DNA of 64,000 nucleotides from Lepidostoma basale (GCA_022606425.2 JAHDVF020000495.1:794838-858837), one strand, 5' to 3'. Positions 30,310-40,795 are shown, counted from the first letter of the stretch. Numbers and translations: made by a program. The notes: generated by a model from the sequence alone, not told the origin.

Positions 30310-30660
30310 CACAAATGTGCACAAATACGATGTACATAATAATAATGTATGGCGCTAGTGTAGATTAAAGTAAAAAATGTAAAGTGTTCCTCAACATTGT
30401 AGCATATATACATCTTCCAAAAAATTGTCAGACATGGTGGTCAGAAGAAGGGCGGAATGGGGAATGTTGTTAACATAAAGCGATCGCTTAACCCAACCAA
30501 TGACAGGTCATAAGTCCTGTAAGCGCCTCGACCACCATATTCTGTTCCCAAAAAACAATTTACATCTCTATTGAAATACAATTAATCCTTATAAAAAAAA
30601 ATTACCCGCAATGGGTAAATTCCAGTATTTGTCTACAAGTATTTGTATACATTCAAAATG
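30310..30660 (-). mobile_element. MITE-M copy
   Basis: Inverted order: ATGGCGCTAGTGTAGATT, ACCAATGACAGGTCATAAG, then GGGTAAATTCCAGTATTTG and ACAAGTATTTGTATACATTC. About 350 bp. Confidence 0.65.
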
Positions 30661-30707
30661 TTACATAATATATGTTAGAATGCCGAGTGAAGAAATAAGA
30701 ATATAAT

Positions 30708-30830
30708 TTGGTTTTGCCACGTTTTCCTCGGTGTACCTCGACTCCGAACTCCTTTCACGTCGTTAACGCACACATTCTAAACAATTATATCTTCATACAT
30801 TCGTTCCATCTATCCAAATTAAAGCAATGA
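30708..30830 (-). mobile_element. LINE-A scrap
   Basis: GCCACGTTTTCCTCGGTGTA to TTCCATCTATCCAAATTAAA matches the reversed middle of the LINE-A tail; both ends are missing. Confidence 0.55.
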
Positions 30831-30853
30831 TCATTTTATAGTTTTATTTATAA

Positions 30854-31531
30854 GATGAATGAAAATCTGGAACAAGTGGATGAATTTGTTTATTTAGGAA
30901 GTATGTTTACAAAGGATGGGAGGGTGGAGAAGGATATTGAAAGAAGGGTTGGGGCAGGCAACAGAATAAATGGTGCACTTAAAGTTGTCATCGCAAACAA
31001 AGCCTATCCAAAAAAGCTAAGATGGCAGTGCACAATGGTGTTCTTGTGCCGACCCTTATGTATGGAAGTGAAGCATGGAACTGGCAAAAGAAGGATGAAA
31101 GTAGAATAAATGCAGTAGAAATGAGATCTCTAAGACGAATGTGTGGCAAATCTGTTTATGATAAAGTGACAAATGCAAGTATAAGAAGTGAATGTGGTGC
31201 GAATGAAAGTGTTATGAACAAAATAAGGAAAGGGTCATTAAGATGGTTTGGACACATGGAAAAAATGAGTGAAGACAGAATGGTAAAGAAGGTATATGTA
31301 AACGGCGTGAACGGAGCTAGAAATAGAGGAAGGCAGAGGAAAACGTGGCACGATCAAATCAATCAAATATTGAATGTCAGTCACGTGAGGAGTCGGAAAA
31401 ATCGACGTGCGTGCATGACAAGATGTATGAATGTAGAGGAAGCGAGAGGCGTATGTCAGGACAGAACAGTGTGGCGTTCCATTCTTTCTGCCTACCCCTC
31501 CGGGGAGACGGCGTGATGGTAAGTTAGTTAG
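30854..31531 (+). mobile_element. LINE-A, best preserved 3' part
   Basis: Two overlapping frames (30855-31109 and 31022-31516) cover Phe-Val-Tyr-Leu-Gly-Ser-Met-Phe-Thr, Asp-Ile-Glu-Arg-Arg-Val-Gly-Ala-Gly-Asn, Val-Leu-Val-Pro-Thr-Leu-Met-Tyr-Gly-Ser-Glu-Ala-Trp, and Trp-His-Asp-Gln-Ile-Asn-Gln-Ile-Leu. A single missing A in the AACAAAAACCTATCC stretch near 30995 causes the frameshift. It ends GACGGCGTGATGG and a GTTA tail. The reverse transcriptase domain is not included. Confidence 0.85.
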
Positions 31532-31629
31532 TTAGTATTTATAAGACTTTCTTCTGCTCTATATTCCTTACAGACACCACCATTTAAAATTTTGTTAAAT
31601 ATCGTTTAACTACGCGTAGGTAAAAATAA

Positions 31630-31840
31630 GAATTGGACTAAGCTGGGCAGCTTATGGCCTTGAAACTGTAACATTGTCCGAACAAAGTGTCGAGAAACTA
31701 CGAGTGACCCAAATAGCCATGGAAAGAGCTTTGTTAGGAATAAGCCTAAGAGACAGATTCAGAAACGATACGGTGAGAGAAAAAACAAAGGTCACTGACA
31801 TCATCCACCGGGTGGCTACTCTAAAGTGGCAATGTTTTTA
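31630..31840 (+). mobile_element. LINE-C fragment, 3'-truncated
   Basis: Encodes Ala-Met-Glu-Arg-Ala-Leu-Leu-Gly-Ile-Ser-Leu-Arg-Asp-Arg-Phe-Arg-Asn, then Lys-Val-Thr-Asp-Ile-Ile-His-Arg. It breaks off after CTAAAGTGGCAATG. Confidence 0.65.
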
Positions 31841-32639
31841 TACTGAGGAGCAGCTCCAGATGCTTTTTCATCCGTTAGAGAACAATCTCACTACGAGCTC
31901 TGTCTCTCCAAGTTATTTTTATTATTTTTCTATATATCGTGAGTTCAAATGATTGTCTTCTCCTCTCTGTCGCATCAGTCAGTATCCAAGCTTCCATAAC
32001 ATATAATCAACAACGGACAATTGCCGCATTGAGCTGCTTGCTCGATGACTATACATCCTAAATATTTATATGAGTTTTTACACTCTAGTCTTGTACCTTT
32101 TACCTCAATATTCAACTTAGCACTTGAGTTTTACTGACAATCATTACTTTGGTCTTCTAAGAAAACAAAATAATCCCTTTTAGATTGAGTAATATTTTAA
32201 TTGATACGTTTTCAAAAATAGAACTATGTAAACATCTTTTATTGTTAGTCTAATGCCATTGGAACTAAAACTAATTCGTAACGCTTTTCTCAATGACAGC
32301 TGGTGAAATTAATGATATTTCTGCTATAATTAAGATTGGACTTTATTATAATTAGGGAAATTCTTCGGCCATTGTTGTTTTAACGCGGAATTTGAAATTT
32401 ATTTTATGAGAATTCGGGGCTCTGTTTACTTGGAGCTTGTGCATTTAGCGCTGAGGAGACCTTGATAGAAAAATGTGGCCATGGTAGAAAATTAAAGTAA
32501 TGCATTCATAACAGTAAAAGAATTTTCAACAAAATAATACTTAACGGATTCGTCGTAAAATTTATAATACTAAAGTGAGGTCATCTGTTAAAACTTAATT
32601 ATTTCTATTTTTGAAGCGCTGTTGACCAACGTTGATTTT
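31841..32639. other. unassigned spacer
   Basis: 31845-32140 reads like more non-LTR sequence on the minus strand (degenerate), but I cannot place it in a family. The rest is AT-rich without features. Confidence 0.3.
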
Positions 32640-33115
32640 CATGGTCGGGCAGACAGAACCAGCATGCTTTTAGTGTTGCTGGTAGAGAGAGCTATTCGGT
32701 TATGGGCAATTTTCGTAACAATAAGACTATTCCTGTCCTCCGCTTCGACCTTTCAATCTCATCCTCATAAAAATTTCACCCCATCTCTCAAGCCTCATCC
32801 TCCCGTCGCACCCTTAGTCGTCCAATTGGTCTTCTATCACCTGGGTGCCATTTCAGCATCCTCTGCACGTGACTGGCCTATCCAGTCTATTCAGTCTGAT
32901 CTGTGTGGCGAGACTGGGAGCATTGAAAATATTGTACAGCTCGTCATTATACCGCACTCTCCAGCGTTCACCATCATTCACAGGTCCCAGGACAATACCA
33001 AAATCATCAAAAGTCTCCAGTTTCTATGAAAAGTATCCAGTCGCTCTGCAGATTTCGCGTTCATAGTCCACTTCTCACACCCATAGGTCACCACTGTTCG
33101 GATCATTATCTCATA
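32640..33115 (-). mobile_element. LINE-E fragment
   Basis: The minus strand encodes, with frameshifts, His-Val-Gln-Arg-Met-Leu-Lys-Trp-His-Pro-Gly, then Arg-Arg-Pro-Ile-Gly-Arg-Leu, aligning with 44060-44355. The 135-residue plus-strand ORF is a shadow. Confidence 0.6.
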
Positions 33116-33157
33116 CAGGTGATTATGGTAACTATAAGTAGATAAAATAGATAATAG

Positions 33158-33245
33158 GCTCGAAGGTTTTGTACCTTCATCATAGGAAGAACGATGTAAA
33201 ATGTTCTCACGGTGATAAAGATATAAAACCTTCGAAACAAGTTTA
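33158..33245. ncRNA. HH7 inverted pair, decayed
   Basis: Minus: CTATGATGAAGGTACAAAACC then TTCGAG. Plus: GGTGATAAAGATATAAAACC then TTCGAAACAAG. These are head-to-head remnants of the better pair at 51774-51883. Confidence 0.4.
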
Positions 33246-33411
33246 TAAAAACACGAAAGTGCAAAAAAATTGTGTTTGAATTAAAACTTTAGCTTAAAAA
33301 ACATCATTATGGAATACCGCATTGTTAGCGTCTTGCATTAAAAAAAAACATAATGCTGTTCTTTAAAATTTCATGGTAGAAGTTCAATGTAAATAATATA
33401 AATAACAAAGA

Positions 33412-33450
33412 TCAGAAGATGGCAGAGAGCTGCCGAAACCGGTCAAAGCC
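33412..33450 (+). ncRNA. hammerhead-like motif, family HH1
   Basis: CAGAAGA-T-GGCAG-AGAG-CTGCC, then GAAACCGGTC and AAAGCC. Only U4 (to A) departs from the core consensus. Helix III is ACCGGT and C17 is present. Confidence 0.55.
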
Positions 33451-33514
33451 GTAACCTTAAGTGGAATTTAACAAAATTTATATTAAAAAAAAAAATTACA
33501 ATTTATTTCATTAT

Positions 33515-34005
33515 CTTTAACTAACTAACGAACTAACTAACCATCACGCCGTCTCTACGAATGGGTAGGCAGAAAGAATAGACTCTCACACTTTTCTTTC
33601 CTGACAAATTTCTATCGCTTCCTCAACATTTATACATCGTGTCATGCACGCGCGTCGATTTCTCTGACTCCTCACGTGGCCGACATTCAATATTTGATTT
33701 ATTTTATCGTGTCACGTTTTCCTCGGTCTTCCTCTATTTCTAGTTCCATTTACATCGTTAACATATACTTTTAACATTATTCCTTCATTCATTATTTCCA
33801 TGTGTCAAAACTATCTTAATGATCCTTTCATTATTTTGTTCAAAACACCATAATTCGCACCGCATTCACTTATTATATTTTCGTTCGACACTCTATCATT
33901 CACGGAGTATCAACACATTCGTCTAAGAGATCTCATTTCTACTACATTTATTCTCTTCCATGCATAAGGGTCGGTTCAAGAACACAATTGTGCACTGTCA
34001 TTATC
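33515..34005 (-). mobile_element. LINE-A copy
   Basis: GTTA tail at 33516-33545, full C-terminal domain, ending in the Pro-Thr-Leu-Met segment near 33990. Decayed. Confidence 0.75.
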
Positions 34006-34135
34006 TTAGTTTATAAAATAAATATTGTTTATATGTGGGTTCTGTGTAGTATTTACCGAATATTATTAAATTATTTTATATAAGATAATTATATTTTACA
34101 ATTTTAGTATTTGTATCTAAACCACTTTATTTAGT

Positions 34136-34182
34136 TACACCAACCGGTTTCACTCCCGCCGAAGCTTCGTCAGAGTGAGAAA
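34136..34182 (-). ncRNA. hammerhead-like motif, family HH3
   Basis: The reverse complement reads CT-CTGACGA-AGCTTC-GGC-GGGAGT, then GAAACCGGTTGGTG. The core box is consensus with N7 = C. GAAAC and ACCGGT are intact; the cleavage base is U. Helix II has one mismatch and two wobbles. Confidence 0.5.
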
Positions 34183-34739
34183 GTTAACTCAGTTTACTTT
34201 GACCAGGTACGCGAATTCAGTGTTTTTAATTTCAGAATTATGGAGTAAATAAAACATATATTGTTCCAGTGTTTTCTAAACCATTTATGTTCCGCATATT
34301 TCCCCTACCCCTACGGGGTATTCCTTCCCTCCTTCGGCCCACCGTTTCTCGCAAGTCATGTAGACTTGCACAAATTACCTTTTAAAATTATTGTTTACCG
34401 AAAATAGTTCTTACTTCCAATCATTATAGTAATTGATTGGCTCTTAATACGGCATTTGTAAAACTATACGCGGGATAAAATGTGATGAATTGTTTCCAAT
34501 GATTTGAGGAATACACCATCGTCGACAGATGATGGATTGGTATCTCAGATGATAATAATGTTATAGAATGATTGTAAGAAATCAAATGATCATTTTATAT
34601 GAGTTATTAGGCTATACTAAAAATGATTAAGCTTTCAGGTAAAGCTTTATACCATATATGATAATGCTATGCTTATAAATGTTCTCCATAGAACCAGAGT
34701 TGATAGATAATTTTATAATATTCTTTGATAGTTGAGCGA
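34183..34739. other. unassigned spacer
   Basis: Contains CCCCTACCCCTACGGGG near 34302, otherwise AT-rich. No feature supported. Confidence 0.3.
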
Positions 34740-34975
34740 GCTTTACCTCCTTATTATCCGTGGATACCTTCGTCAAAGACAGAACAGATTGTTTTATTTG
34801 CCACACTGCAGAACCAAACTGCCAATGGTTATGCCCGTGGGTTGTAGGTAGAGCAATCTTATTGCTTAATCGGGTCGCCTTGGAGGTGGACATATTTCGT
34901 GATAGTGTGAGTTGCCTCAGGGATTCAATATCAATGTTATGATTCTTTCTAATTCTTAATATTTAGGGTTTTATT
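34740..34975 (+). mobile_element. Jockey-like LINE tail
   Basis: Nearly the same sequence as 37375-37600: TTTATTTGCCACACTGCAGA, TTGCTTAATCGGGTCGCC and GTGAGTTGCCTCAGGGAT. The frame is broken. 3' UTR follows. Confidence 0.55.
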
Positions 34976-35369
34976 ATGCTCTTATAAATTTTTAATACTC
35001 GTATGTAATTGCAAACGATCTGGAATTATATGTCTGTAATGTTTTTGATTTTTATTTAAATAAATGAAAGGAAATAGTTGTTCGCTAATATTAAAGCCCG
35101 TGAGGTATTTGAGTGATAAGGGAAAAAATGAAAATTCGTGATCATTAAGGGTAAAATAGAGGAACGACGAGATGTAGGCTGAAGGCGAATCTCCTAGCTT
35201 CACAGCATAAGGGTCTGAACTGACTTGAGAAGCGTTGAGGAGCTTTTTGGGGATCCCAGAGACTCTTACTCTCAAATGACGTCGGGGTACCGAAATAAAT
35301 ATTTTTTTTTAATTCATGTTGTGGTCAGTTTTGACAGGTATTAAAAATAGATATTTTTTTAACCCTTAA
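34976..35369. other. 3' UTR-like sequence and spacer
   Basis: GCAAACGATCTGGAATTATA, shared with 37612, shows that the first part belongs to the Jockey-like copy. The remainder is unassigned. Confidence 0.35.
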
Positions 35370-36149
35370 CGTACCGTGTTCAAAACAAAACGCTCGCTCC
35401 CATGTGGTAAATTCAGTTTACCGCTAACTTTATCTAAATATCAAGCATATGACTCGATGAATCAAAATTTAATTTATGTCATCTTGTAGGGAATTTCATT
35501 AGGAATAGATCGATATCTATAACATAGATGAATTATTTGAAAAACATATCATTATTAATTTTTTTCTGGAACCATGCGATTTCTGATATGGAATGCGTCA
35601 CAGCATACGAGCAACTGGACACCCAAGTATAAACTTGTCTACGCGCCGCGGCCGGCGGGGCGAGACTTACGAGATTTTACGCATGATAAAGGCACCTAGA
35701 CAAAATGTATTGTACGTTCAAGACAACGAGTACGTATTAATATTTGTCCCTTTTGGTAAAGTGTTAATATTTTCACAGTTCTGATATTATTAAATTGCGT
35801 GCTGCGTTTCCATCTACAGTCGATATTATTACGTACCTATTGAAAAGGCCAAAGATATAATTTATAATACGTTCAAAACAGCGAGTAAGTATTTGTCACT
35901 TTTGATAAAGTTGTAAATATTAGCAAAACAAATTCTACCTTAACACGAATGAAGGTGAGGGCAGTCTTAGAAAATATTTTTTTTTGGGATGAAGGAAGTA
36001 ATTTTTTGCTTTTTTTTTTATTACAAAATATTGAGAACACTTCAATGGAGGATTACAATTTTTTTTATAATATTAGGGTCCATAGGTTTTAAGAAAATCA
36101 ACTTTAAATTGGCAGTGGAAACTCAATTGACCACATGGCAACGCGACGG
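35370..36149. mobile_element. piggyBac-like non-autonomous element
   Basis: Flanked by TTAA at 35366-35369 and 36150-36153. The ends carry matching inverted blocks: CATGTGGTAAATTCAGTTT on the left and, inverted, CATGTGGTCAATTGAGTTT on the right. The outermost bases resemble each other loosely (CGTACCGTGTT, CCGTCGCGTT). Inside there is a direct repeat (ACGTTCAAGACAACGAGTA/ACGTTCAAAACAGCGAGTA) and no transposase. Confidence 0.5.
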
Positions 36150-36186
36150 TTAAGGTTGGTTGTAATTTATGTATTAGTAAAACTCT

Positions 36187-36420
36187 TCTTTTTCTTCTAC
36201 TTTTTTAGACCATTGATCTGTTCCTGTAATCAGGCTGGCCTCTCTTGGGAAGACGACTCCCAGCTATCCTTTCATCTCTTTGGCGGTCTTCCGGGGAGAC
36301 GGTAGCCAACAGGAATCTGATGCGACACAACGTGTGGGATTCTGGAAGGATCCATCCCCTGCACGTGCACATTCCTGTATCTTCTGCGTTGGACATTGTA
36401 AGTAAAATTAAAAAAGCAAA
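36187..36420 (-). mobile_element. LINE-B-like 3' tail
   Basis: The minus strand encodes Met-Asp-Pro-Ser-Arg-Ile-Pro, then Leu-Pro-Gly-Arg-Pro-Pro-Lys-Arg and Ser-Trp-Glu-Ser in one frame with a stop. It ends in an AGAAGAAAAAGAAG tail. Homologous to 1-215. Confidence 0.6.
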
Positions 36421-36572
36421 ATGATCGGAGCAACGTTTTGGCACAAGATTAAAATGTTTTTATTCGATTATTATTATTATTATTAACCCTTGACAATATT
36501 TTGTTGGTATTAGAAGTAACTTCGATTTCGTTTCATTAAGATAGTCTAATGATTTTACTGAAATCGCTTGAT

Positions 36573-36712
36573 GGAGAGAGGAGTCGGAGAAATAGACGTG
36601 CGTGCATGGCACGATGTATAAATCTAGAGGAAGCGAGAGAAGTATATCAAGAAGAACAATTTGACGATCCATTATTTCTGCCTACCCCTCCAGGCGTGAT
36701 GGTTAGTTAGTT
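36573..36712 (+). mobile_element. LINE-A 3' end
   Basis: GGAGTCGGAGAAATAGACGT to CCAGGCGTGATGGTTAGTTA; a small deletion removes GGGAGACGG. Confidence 0.7.
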
Positions 36713-36785
36713 TTTTTTTCTTTTTCTAGATAGAAGTTTATCTTAAATAATAATTTAATAAAACGATGTTTTTTTTTAATATCGG

Positions 36786-36860
36786 TATCGACAGACTGGT
36801 AGATGCCAGTGAGTCTATCGATGTCAGCTAGCCTGGCGAAACCGCTCGCTGTTGAAATAA
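36786..36860 (+). ncRNA. hammerhead-like motif, family HH2
   Basis: TCGACAG...CTGGTAGATGCC leads to GCCTGGCGAAACCGCTCGCTG. GAAAC is intact. The putative helix I strands TATCGACAG and CTGTTGA pair. Helix III (ACCGCT) has one mutation. An internal duplication (ATGCCAGTGAG/GATGTCAGCTAG) lengthens the helix II region. Confidence 0.4.
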
Positions 36861-36932
36861 AGACAAAAAGTGGATGTAGTTATTTAAAAAAAACATTTAT
36901 TTATTTATTTATTTTTTCTTAATGTCGTACTG

Positions 36933-37312
36933 TTAACTAACTAGGTGACTAACCATCATCTCCCCGAATGGGTAGGCAGAAATAATGGACCGCCACATTA
37001 TTCTTTTCCTGACATACTTCTCTCGATTCTTCAACTTTCATATACTCGTATAGTGTGCGCACGTCGATTTCTTCGACAACTCACGTAGCCGATTTATTTT
37101 ATCGTGCCACGTTTTCCTCTGTCTTCTTCTATTTCTAGTTCCGTTTACATCGTTAACGTATATATATTTTTTATAATTATTTCTTAATTCGTTCTTTCCA
37201 TGTGATCAAACCATCTTAATTATCTTTTCATTATTTGTTTAAAACACTTTCATTTGCACTGCATTCACTTCTTATATTTTCATTCGACACTCTATCATAC
37301 ACAGATAATCAA
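36933..37312 (-). mobile_element. LINE-A copy
   Basis: Degenerate tail TAACTAACTAGGTGACTAACC, then the reversed coding region up to a Val-Tyr-Asp-Arg-Val-like segment. Confidence 0.7.
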
Positions 37313-37374
37313 ATACTCCATACCTTAACACAAAAAACATTATTTATCATATAATTCGGGTACTCCAGTATATC

Positions 37375-37685
37375 TAAAGATAATCCGTCAAAGACAGCAC
37401 AGATTTTTTTATTTGCCGCGCTGCAGAACCAACCTGCCAATGGTTATGCCTGTGGGTAGGGCAATCTTATTGCTTAATCGGGTCGCCTCGGAGGTCGACA
37501 TATTTCGTGATAGTGTGAGTTGCCTCAGGGATGCAATATCAATGTTATGATTCTTTCTAATTCTTAAACTTATTTTTTTATGTTTCTCTTTAAATTCTCA
37601 TAATGTAATCGCAAACGATCTGGAATTATATGTCTGTATTGTTTGTAATTTTTATTAAAATAAATTAAATTAAATAAAAATCCAA
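37375..37685 (+). mobile_element. Jockey-like LINE 3' end
   Basis: Same tail as 34740-34975, with a longer 3' UTR ending in an A-rich AATTAAATTAAATAAAA tail. Confidence 0.55.
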
Positions 37686-37830
37686 ATCTTTGTCTGCAAT
37701 GTAAAATTTTGTCTGAATGTGTTAAGAGATTTTTGTGTTGATAATATTTTTAAATAATGGAATTCCACAGTGTTATTTAAATCTAATAACAATGCTTTCA
37801 GTTATTCAATTATCAACGGTCATTGCTTAC

Positions 37831-37872
37831 CTTTCCCGCCACCAGCGTGTACAGTCCCATCGCCAACTCCAT
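37831..37872 (-). CDS. shakB-like: innexin alternative first exon 1b
   Basis: The minus-strand ATG at 37870-37872 opens a 14-codon exon, Met-Glu-Leu-Ala-Met-Gly-Leu-Tyr-Thr-Leu-Val-Ala-Gly-Lys, ending at AAG|GTAAGC in phase 0. Innexins begin with a short cytoplasmic N-terminus of this size before the exon 2 sequence. Exon 1a at 49605-49646 has the same length, phase and the pattern Met-Glu-Leu....Tyr-Thr-Leu-Val-x-Gly. In-frame ATGs further upstream could add up to five residues. The splice to exon 2, 7.8 kb away, is inferred. Confidence 0.65.
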
Positions 37873-37954
37873 GACTGGCATCATATCCTCTGTTTGTACT
37901 CTTAACGCAGCACGACAACATCAACACCACTGCATCACCACAGAGTCAAACTTG

Positions 37955-37986
37955 GTGACGTCACATCACAAAAACTGTGACGTCAT
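37955..37986 (-). promoter_or_regulatory. two perfect CRE sites upstream of exon 1b
   Basis: The palindrome TGACGTCA occurs at 37956-37963 and 37978-37985, 22 bp apart (about two helical turns) and 84-115 bp upstream of the exon 1b ATG. CREB/ATF factors bind this site in animals. A cAMP-responsive promoter is an inference. Confidence 0.5.
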
Positions 37987-38252
37987 TACGTGTACGTTCA
38001 TTTTTCTTTTTTCGTTTAGCTTTCACAGAGTTTTTCAATGAGCTTTAAGTGAATTTTCATATTTACCTGGCTAGCGGAAACACGTAGTTGCTAAATTTTT
38101 TTTGTATACAACAGGTTGTTTAAACCCATTTCTATATATGTATAAAAAATTTAACTATTATTTTGATTCTTATGACATGTGATAGGTCATGTTTTCAATA
38201 ACTTTTTTAAAGCTCCATTCACTTTGTCATACCCGCACTAACCCTTCTTTCG

Positions 38253-38514
38253 ACTAAATATTAACGATGTTAACGGAACAAGAAATAGTAAAAGACCGAG
38301 AAAAACGTGGCATGATCAAATCAATCATATATTAAATGTCGGCCACGTGAGGAGTAGGAGAAATCGACGCGCGTGCATGACACGATGTATGAATGCAAGT
38401 GAGAAGTATATCAGATAAGAACAGTGTGGCGTTCCATTATTTCTTCCTAGACGGCGTGATGGTTAGTAAGTAAGTTTGATTCTTTACCATTTTTTCTTCA
38501 TTCAATACTTCCAT
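38253..38514 (+). mobile_element. LINE-A 3' end and a reversed LINE-A scrap
   Basis: 38253-38477 is a plus-strand tail (TTAACGATGTTAACGGAACA to GGCGTGATGGTTAGTAAG). 38478-38514 is a minus-strand piece (TTCTTTACCATTTTTTC to ACTTCCAT). Its continuation, ATGTCC, lies at 39845, beyond the inserted transposon. Confidence 0.7.
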
Positions 38515-38518
38515 ATAT

Positions 38519-39842
38519 CGTGGGCATACAAGAGAAAGTGACCAAGTGACAAAATCAATAATGTTCAGGAGAGCCATTATAGTGTTTTTCTAAAGTTCAA
38601 TTGCTTCTCAAAGATCAGATTTTTCAAGTAGGTGGTTGGTAATTTTACATTATATGAACAGTACTTTTAACTTTAAGGTTGAGTAAAAAAATATTCAAAA
38701 AACATTATCACTTTTATATAAAAAAAAATTGAAAAACTTAGTCTACCTGTCAAATTTTTCATGATATTTTGCAGATAGTCATTTTTATTTCGTACATTGA
38801 GGGAGATAGTATGAAATATAATTCATGTTTTTGGGATTTTTTATTTCATAATCTATTTTTATATATTTATAAAGGTTGATAAAAAAAAGAAATACAAAAT
38901 AAATGAAAAAAATCTAAAGAATTTTGTTTATTAATTTACTTTTTATAAAAAAAATATTTCTAGTATTTATTCATCGTCTTCAGATTCTGAATCCTTATTT
39001 GGATCAGGTGCTCTATCTGGATGATTTATTTCAGGTAGCGATCTATAACAAGTATGATATTCTGGAGGAATCGCTCCAGAGTCCTTTTTAGTTTGCTTGG
39101 AGTATAAATGCTGAATTAATTATGGATCTTGCACTATGTATGGGTTTCTTTTTTTATTTTTGTTTCTTTTAGATTATTTCAACCTTAAAAATATTGATAG
39201 TCATTCAAGCAGTAAACGTTAACAAGTTTTATGACAGACTCTTTGGCACTATGCATAGGGTTTACCTCCATGTATAAATGTCCCGATTCTAAGAAATTAT
39301 GTTGAATCGTTTAAAACCAGGTAGTTTGAGTCAAGTACAGGAATAATGATGCAATACATTGGATACGATTTTGGCCTAAGCATGTATCAGAAAATAATGA
39401 AAGTTCATTAATGTTTTCATCAAGACCGTTTATCCACATCTGTAATGCAGTATCCATTTCTGAACTTCCATGTGCCCATTTACCTCACTCCATGTAAAGC
39501 ATAATGCAGTATTAGGTGCAATATCAATTGGGCCATGACTAATGCAACTATCGGATTATAGAAAAACAAACCGTATACTAACTACTAACTCTAAACAACT
39601 CTTTACTGGTGACATCTACCGACAAGTGAAATTGACCAACTGTCACTTGGTCAATTTTACTTGTCAAGAATCTGTGAGCTTCTATCAAATGGTCACATTT
39701 TTTTAAAACCTAATTTCTTTTTGGAGTGTCGAATCAACGGGAAATTTTTACCAGTCAGGCATTATGCTAATACGATGTTAAAAAGTCAATAATCTCAATT
39801 TCGGCATTTTTGCAGATAGTCACTTTTACTTGTATACCCACG
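38519..39842. mobile_element. DNA transposon, probably Sola superfamily
   Basis: Terminal inverted repeats CGTGGGCATACAAGAGAAAG (left) and, inverted, CGTGGGTATACAAGTAAAAG (right) bracket 1324 bp. The 4-bp target duplication ATAT lies at 38515-38518 and 39843-39846. Removing the element and one ATAT restores CCATATGTCC of the LINE-A host, as read intact at 42499. Sola elements make 4-bp duplications. Inside are a decayed transposase, a 44-bp hairpin at 39622-39665 (AAGTGAAATTGACCA and its complement), and a direct copy of part of the right end near 38770. Confidence 0.65.
38967..39560 (-). pseudogene. decayed transposase of the 38519-39842 element
   Basis: Minus-strand pieces in shifting frames read Pro-Asn-Thr-Ala...Trp-Ser-Glu-Val, then Leu-Phe-Ser-Asp-Thr-Cys-Leu-Gly-Gln-Asn-Arg, then Asn-Phe-Leu-Glu-Ser-Gly-His-Leu-Tyr-Met-Glu-Val and Met-His-Ser-Ala, then Ile-Pro-Pro-Glu-Tyr-His-Thr-Cys-Tyr-Arg-Ser-Leu-Pro and an acidic end before TAA. 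The Ser-Asp-x-Cys-x-Gly-Gln-Asn block is typical of a DDE-type transposase family common in arthropods. Several stops, including TAA near 39115, make it a pseudogene. Confidence 0.55.
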
Positions 39843-39892
39843 ATATGTCCTTTTACTATCAATCACAAAAAAAATAATGAACCTAATTTCTA

Positions 39893-40145
39893 TCGCCGAC
39901 CTTCGTGGTCGAGTGGTATGTGCATTGACTGCCACCCCGAAGGTTCCGGGTTCGATTCCCGGCGAGGGCAGTGTGATTGTCACACTGTCTTTGGTCTGGT
40001 GTAGAATACACGTGACAGTAAAATGGCGATAGATTAGCTAACAATCACATGTCACGAGAATCACTATGATAGCTATAATACCCTTTATTTCGATTTGGCT
40101 CATGCTGTCATGATGTAAAGAGTGATTCAACAAAATAATAATAAT
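39893..40145 (+). mobile_element. tRNA-derived SINE, full length
   Basis: Box A-like GTGGTCGAGTGG and box B GGTTCGATTCC sit in a tRNA-like head. The body follows (GATTGTCACACTGTCTTTGG, GACAGTAAAATGGCG), then CGATTTGGCTCATGCTGTCA and an (AAT)n tail. No anticodon arm can be assigned, so it is not a tRNA gene. Confidence 0.8.
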
Positions 40146-40355
40146 AATAATTTATTGTTTCTTGAACAATGATGTAAAACTCCATATTAAATAAATAATA
40201 CGAATGAAAACGTCTGTTTTCTAGATGTTTTATTATATAATATTTTATTTGAATGATATGTTTCGCCTGATAATGCCTTAGGCAAGCGAAACATGTCATT
40301 TACATAAAATATAATAAATTTTCTAAAAAACAGACGTTTTCAATCCTATAAGTCA
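40146..40355. repeat. HH6 foldback element
   Basis: Left arm ACGAATGAAAACGTCTG to ATGATATGTTTCGCC; right arm CTGATAATGCCTTAGGC, GCGAAACATGTCATTTAC to AACAGACGTTTTCA. The right motif reads CTGATAA-T, so here only G8 differs from the hammerhead core. Confidence 0.55.
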
Positions 40356-40404
40356 ATGAATCTAATACTAAACGAAATACATTTTTATACAATTTGTTTT
40401 TGAA

Positions 40405-40790
40405 TGTATACAAATACTTGTAAACAAATACTGGATTTTACCCACTGCGAGTTAATCATTTTTTAAGGATTAATTGTATCTCAATAGAGACTAAGATGTA
40501 AATTATTTGGAAACAGAAGATGGTAGTCTAGGCGTTTACAGGACTTATGACCTGTCATTGGTTGGGTTAAGCGATCACTTTATGTTAACAACATTCCCCA
40601 TTCCGCCTTTCTTACGACCACCACGTCTGACAAATTTTTAGGACTTGTATGTATGCTTCTATGTTAAAACACTTCACATTTTTGTAGGTCAATCTACACT
40701 AGCGCCATCTATTAAGATTATTCTGTTTCCAAAAAAAAACAATTTACATCTTCGTCTCTACTGAGATACAATTAATCCTTAAAAACATAT
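40405..40790 (+). mobile_element. MITE-M, both termini present
   Basis: Left GTATACAAATACTTGTAAAC and CTCAATAGAGACTAAGATG; right ACATCTTCGTCTCTACTGAG and ATACAATTAATCC. Internal GGTTGGGTTAAGCGATC and CTAGCGCCATCTATTAAG. About 385 bp. Confidence 0.7.
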
Positions 40791-40795
40791 TTTTG

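Noticed and set aside
37831..37872. Exon 1b simply being part of the 72-residue plus-strand ORF at 37823
   Set aside because: That ORF has no domain, while the minus strand gives an ATG, 14 codons, a GTAAGC donor and a matching sister exon.
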